Source: Marispirochaeta sp963667435 (lineage in GTDB: Bacteria > Spirochaetota > Spirochaetia > JC444 > Marispirochaetaceae). From it: DNA of 64,000 nucleotides. Shown here piece after piece: positions 61,654 through 64,000 of this stretch (position 1 is the first letter of the stretch; every line of letters starts with the position of its first letter). The stretch spans positions 1,302,001-1,366,000 of the forward strand of contig OY763414.1 in the NCBI GenBank assembly GCA_963667435.1, given 5' to 3'. Position numbers and translations under genes: made by a program. Below the pieces are notes generated by a model that saw only the letters and a program-made list of their open reading frames with translations, made no database searches and was not told the DNA's origin.

Positions 61654-63492
61654 TCAAGTAAGATAAGTAAAATGATCTGAGATATGTTCATCATCTTCAC
61701 TGACGGAAAATTTACTCACTTCATTAGTAACAGTCTCCACCGAAGACGCAACAGTCTCGCTCAGCTCTGCATTCCTCTGAACAGTCTCCCTGATTTCCCC
61801 TGTACGCTTACTGATTTCTGCCATCCCCCCGGCAACCCTGGAGGAAGCATTTTTAAGACGCTTCATGGAATCCGCCACAACGGATGCACCGCCATCAATC
61901 TCATACGACCCGGATTTCACCTTTACCGAAAGGTCGGCAAGCCTCCCCAGAGCAGACAGAACCTCTTCGCTGCCGGTGCCCATCTCACTCATACCCCGGT
62001 TGATTTCACGGAAAACATCCGCAACCTCTTCCACCTTCTCCCTCAGGGATTCGAAGGTGATTCTTGAATCATTGCTCTTCTCTTTTGCATTACGGACCCG
62101 CACAACAATATCCTTAAGAGTCCGGGAAATGCTGTTGGTATTGGCGGCAGATTCTGCTGCAAGGGTACGGATTTCCTCAGCGACAACGGAGAATCCAAGT
62201 CCTGCATCCCCTGCATGAGCTGCTTCTATGGCAGCATTCATGGAGAGCAGATTGGTCTGGGCACTAATTTTGTTTATAATCTTCAGAATCCGCTCGATTT
62301 CCCCGATACTGTCGGCAACTCCCTGAACTTCCATATCCGTGGCATCAATCCTTGAACTTCCCTCAATTAGGGCTTTACCCATTTCCAGGCTGGCGGTTAA
62401 ATGAGTCTCCGATGTTGCTTTTATACTTCGTATACTCTGAACCGTCTCATGTATTGTTGCAGAGGACTCTTCAATTTCAGCGGCAAGAGAAACCAGGAGA
62501 TCATGAAATATGCGAATACTGCCTGCAATCTGCACAACAGATGCTGCTGACGTTTCTATATCTTTATCAAGGCTGGTCACTGCACCCTGCATTCCTGAAA
62601 CGGTGCCGGCTACATCAGCAACTGCTTTCCGGGTAATGTCAGTATTTCGGGCCAGGGAATCCTTGTTCAAATCGAGTTCCCGGGTATGATATTTTATACC
62701 CTTCACCAGTTCTTCCATATTCTGTAGGGCTTCTTCCAGGCGACTGCATACCTGTCCCAGCTCATCTGTTTTACTGTACCGCGGCCGCTCAGTCAGAATC
62801 CCGCGGGAAAGAGAAAGGGATACCCGTTTTAATTCCGCCACAGGAATGCGTAAAGCCTTCAGACTTCCCGCCATAAGAAAGAGCCCAACAATAAGGGACA
62901 GGATGGAAGCCCCGGCGGCAACTCTCTCAATAAGCGAAAGGTTACTTTTTAAGCGTGTCACCGCATCAAAAAGTCTCTCTTCCTGCACTGCCACAAGCTG
63001 GTCCATGTCCATGACCAGCTCTGCGGAATGATTTCGGAATTCATTCTCCATTGCCCGGGCAGTTTCCAGCCTGCCAAGTTGATACAACCGGGCGATATTT
63101 TTCCCTTCCAGAGCAAACTGGCGGATTTTTTCCTTTACCTTTCCTGCAGCAGAGACCATCTCCTGGTCTGCACTAACCATACTTCTTGCAAGAATCTGAT
63201 CTATGCCATCCTGTCCGGAAACAAGCGCTTTATCTGCTGCCTGCAAAGCTGCACTTATATCTGATTCTTCCGTCATTGATGCAATCGCAGATAGAGCACT
63301 CTGTGAGGTAAGTACTGCTTTCTCGATTGTCATACAGGTAACTGTATCCGGCAGAATCTCATTCCTTATGATGGCAGTCTCATCCCGGTTCCCCGCATTG
63401 TTGACCATGAGAAAACCGGTAACACCGACAAAAACCAGAATCAGAAATAGAAATGCAAGACTGAGTCTGGCAAGAAGAGAAAGGTTACGCAT
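61654..63492 (-). CDS. Methyl-accepting chemotaxis protein
   Basis: This 612-aa protein has TM1 near residues 8-30 (LSLAFLFLILVFVGVTGFLMV). A helical, 4HB-like periplasmic sensor of about 165 residues follows, then TM2 (VAAGASILSLIVGLFLMAGSL) and a HAMP-like segment (RYSKTDELGQVCSRLEEALQNMEEL). The signalling domain hairpin IINKISAQTNLLSMNAAIEAAHAGDAGLGFSVVAEEIRTLAAESAANT is the CheA/CheW contact tip. Ligand unknown. GAGGG precedes the ATG. Confidence 0.94.
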   Translation of the reverse strand: MRNLSLLARLSLAFLFLILVFVGVTGFLMVNNAGNRDETAIIRNEILPDTVTCMTIEKAVLTSQSALSAIASMTEESDISAALQAADKALVSGQDGIDQILARSMVSADQEMVSAAGKVKEKIRQFALEGKNIARLYQLGRLETARAMENEFRNHSAELVMDMDQLVAVQEERLFDAVTRLKSNLSLIERVAAGASILSLIVGLFLMAGSLKALRIPVAELKRVSLSLSRGILTERPRYSKTDELGQVCSRLEEALQNMEELVKGIKYHTRELDLNKDSLARNTDITRKAVADVAGTVSGMQGAVTSLDKDIETSAASVVQIAGSIRIFHDLLVSLAAEIEESSATIHETVQSIRSIKATSETHLTASLEMGKALIEGSSRIDATDMEVQGVADSIGEIERILKIINKISAQTNLLSMNAAIEAAHAGDAGLGFSVVAEEIRTLAAESAANTNSISRTLKDIVVRVRNAKEKSNDSRITFESLREKVEEVADVFREINRGMSEMGTGSEEVLSALGRLADLSVKVKSGSYEIDGGASVVADSMKRLKNASSRVAGGMAEISKRTGEIRETVQRNAELSETVASSVETVTNEVSKFSVSEDDEHISDHFTYLT

Positions 63493-63592
63493 CAGGCTAC
63501 CCTCAAGACAGGAAAATCTTCAGGCAGATTCGCAGAGCAAAGTTAGGTTTTTGTTAAGATTGCCTATTAATAATGATAATTGAGCATTCTGA

Positions 63593-64000
63593 TTACTTTT
63601 GGCGGAGCCTGAATGCTTTACGTATCATCTCAACTATCCGGAGCGATTCCAGCCCGTCAGCATATGAGGAAACTGGAAGAGCAGCCGGATTCCGGGCAAG
63701 ATTCACCGCATCGGCATACATGCCACTGAAATACCCGGTAGGTCCCGGAGCGGGCAGATCCTTCCTGAGGAGAGAACGCATCTTGTCATAGAATGGCGAT
63801 TCACTGCTTTCCCACTCTTCATACAGACCATTTCCTATACGCACTCTTCCGGTTTCAAAAGAAAGTTCCACTTCAAAAACAACATGGTCTCTGCCGCTGC
63901 CTACCTCCGCGAAAACAGGAATCCCCCTGCACTCAGCAGAAGCAAAGAGGGTTTTGCCGGAAACATCACTCCCGGCTTTTTTTACCCTCTCCATGGGTGC
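63593..64000 (-). CDS. Gfo/Idh/MocA-type oxidoreductase, C-terminal part
   Basis: The reading frame enters from the right edge (codons GCA CCC before the ATG at 63994), so the N-terminus with the Rossmann fold is outside the window. The visible 130-odd residues (VFAEVGSGRDHVVFEVELSFETGRVRIGNGLYEEWESSESPFYDKM...YFSGMYADAVNLARNPAALPVSSYADGLESLRIVEMIRKAF) match the C-terminal substrate domain and the closing helix of this family in layout. Substrate unknown. Confidence 0.6.
   Translation of the reverse strand, partial: APMERVKKAGSDVSGKTLFASAECRGIPVFAEVGSGRDHVVFEVELSFETGRVRIGNGLYEEWESSESPFYDKMRSLLRKDLPAPGPTGYFSGMYADAVNLARNPAALPVSSYADGLESLRIVEMIRKAFRLRQK

Overview
The window looks like chromosome from a free-living, Gram-negative, moderate-GC anaerobe or facultative anaerobe, most likely a Spirochaetaceae-type spirochaete. 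This is an inference, because no rRNA or other marker gene is present. It rests on the mix of TRAP and TTT solute transporters, a CHASE2 adenylate cyclase facing FecR and beta-barrel genes, a divergent one-POTRA outer-membrane protein, many Sec-exported small envelope proteins, a chemoreceptor and an MCP-type signalling gene. No tRNA, rRNA, CRISPR array, prophage or origin was seen.

Positions 1-13,900 carry hydroxy-acid and keto-acid catabolism. A truncated D-2-hydroxyacid dehydrogenase is followed by a dead IS3-family element that sits inside the loop of an intrinsic terminator. Next come a LacI-type regulator, a divergent TRAP transporter (dctP-dctQ-dctM) and a second dehydrogenase ending in a near-identical terminator. 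A minus-strand unit (GntR regulator, HpcH/HpaI aldolase, dehydrogenase, iron alcohol dehydrogenase) is divergent from a LarA-like racemase, with several operator-like sites between. A UDP-glucuronate-decarboxylase-like gene closes this part.

Positions 13,878-25,272 hold an envelope and signalling block. Seven tightly packed minus-strand genes encode a small periplasmic protein, a beta-barrel protein, a FecR-domain protein, a lipoprotein, a GT2-like glycosyltransferase, a protein with a PqqD-like N-terminus, and an AsmA-like/GT51 peptidoglycan transglycosylase. They are divergent from a CHASE2 adenylate cyclase followed by a histidine phosphatase. I consider this block the least familiar part of the window.

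Positions 25,289-39,330 hold an MFS and an EamA transporter, a cardiolipin synthase, a dual-specificity phosphatase, a small Fer4_5-type membrane protein, amt-glnB behind a sigma-54 promoter, exonuclease I, a PilZ protein, a beta-barrel protein and a glycine-betaine ABC transporter. A strong candidate small RNA lies on the minus strand at about 39,000-39,132.

Positions 39,330-64,000 hold an ABC-F ATPase and a two-armed tripartite tricarboxylate (TTT) system. In the TTT system tctC plus a URO-D-like gene faces tctB-tctA, with a PrpR-type sigma-54 activator between them and a consensus sigma-54 promoter in front of each arm. After this come a small duplicated-domain protein, a BamA-like protein, an MBL hydrolase with exonuclease III, a DEAD-box helicase, a complete yejABEF peptide ABC transporter with a long hairpin at its ribosome binding site, an unknown membrane protein, an MCP and the C-terminal end of a Gfo/Idh/MocA oxidoreductase.

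All calls are from reading the sequence and recalling families. No database search was run.
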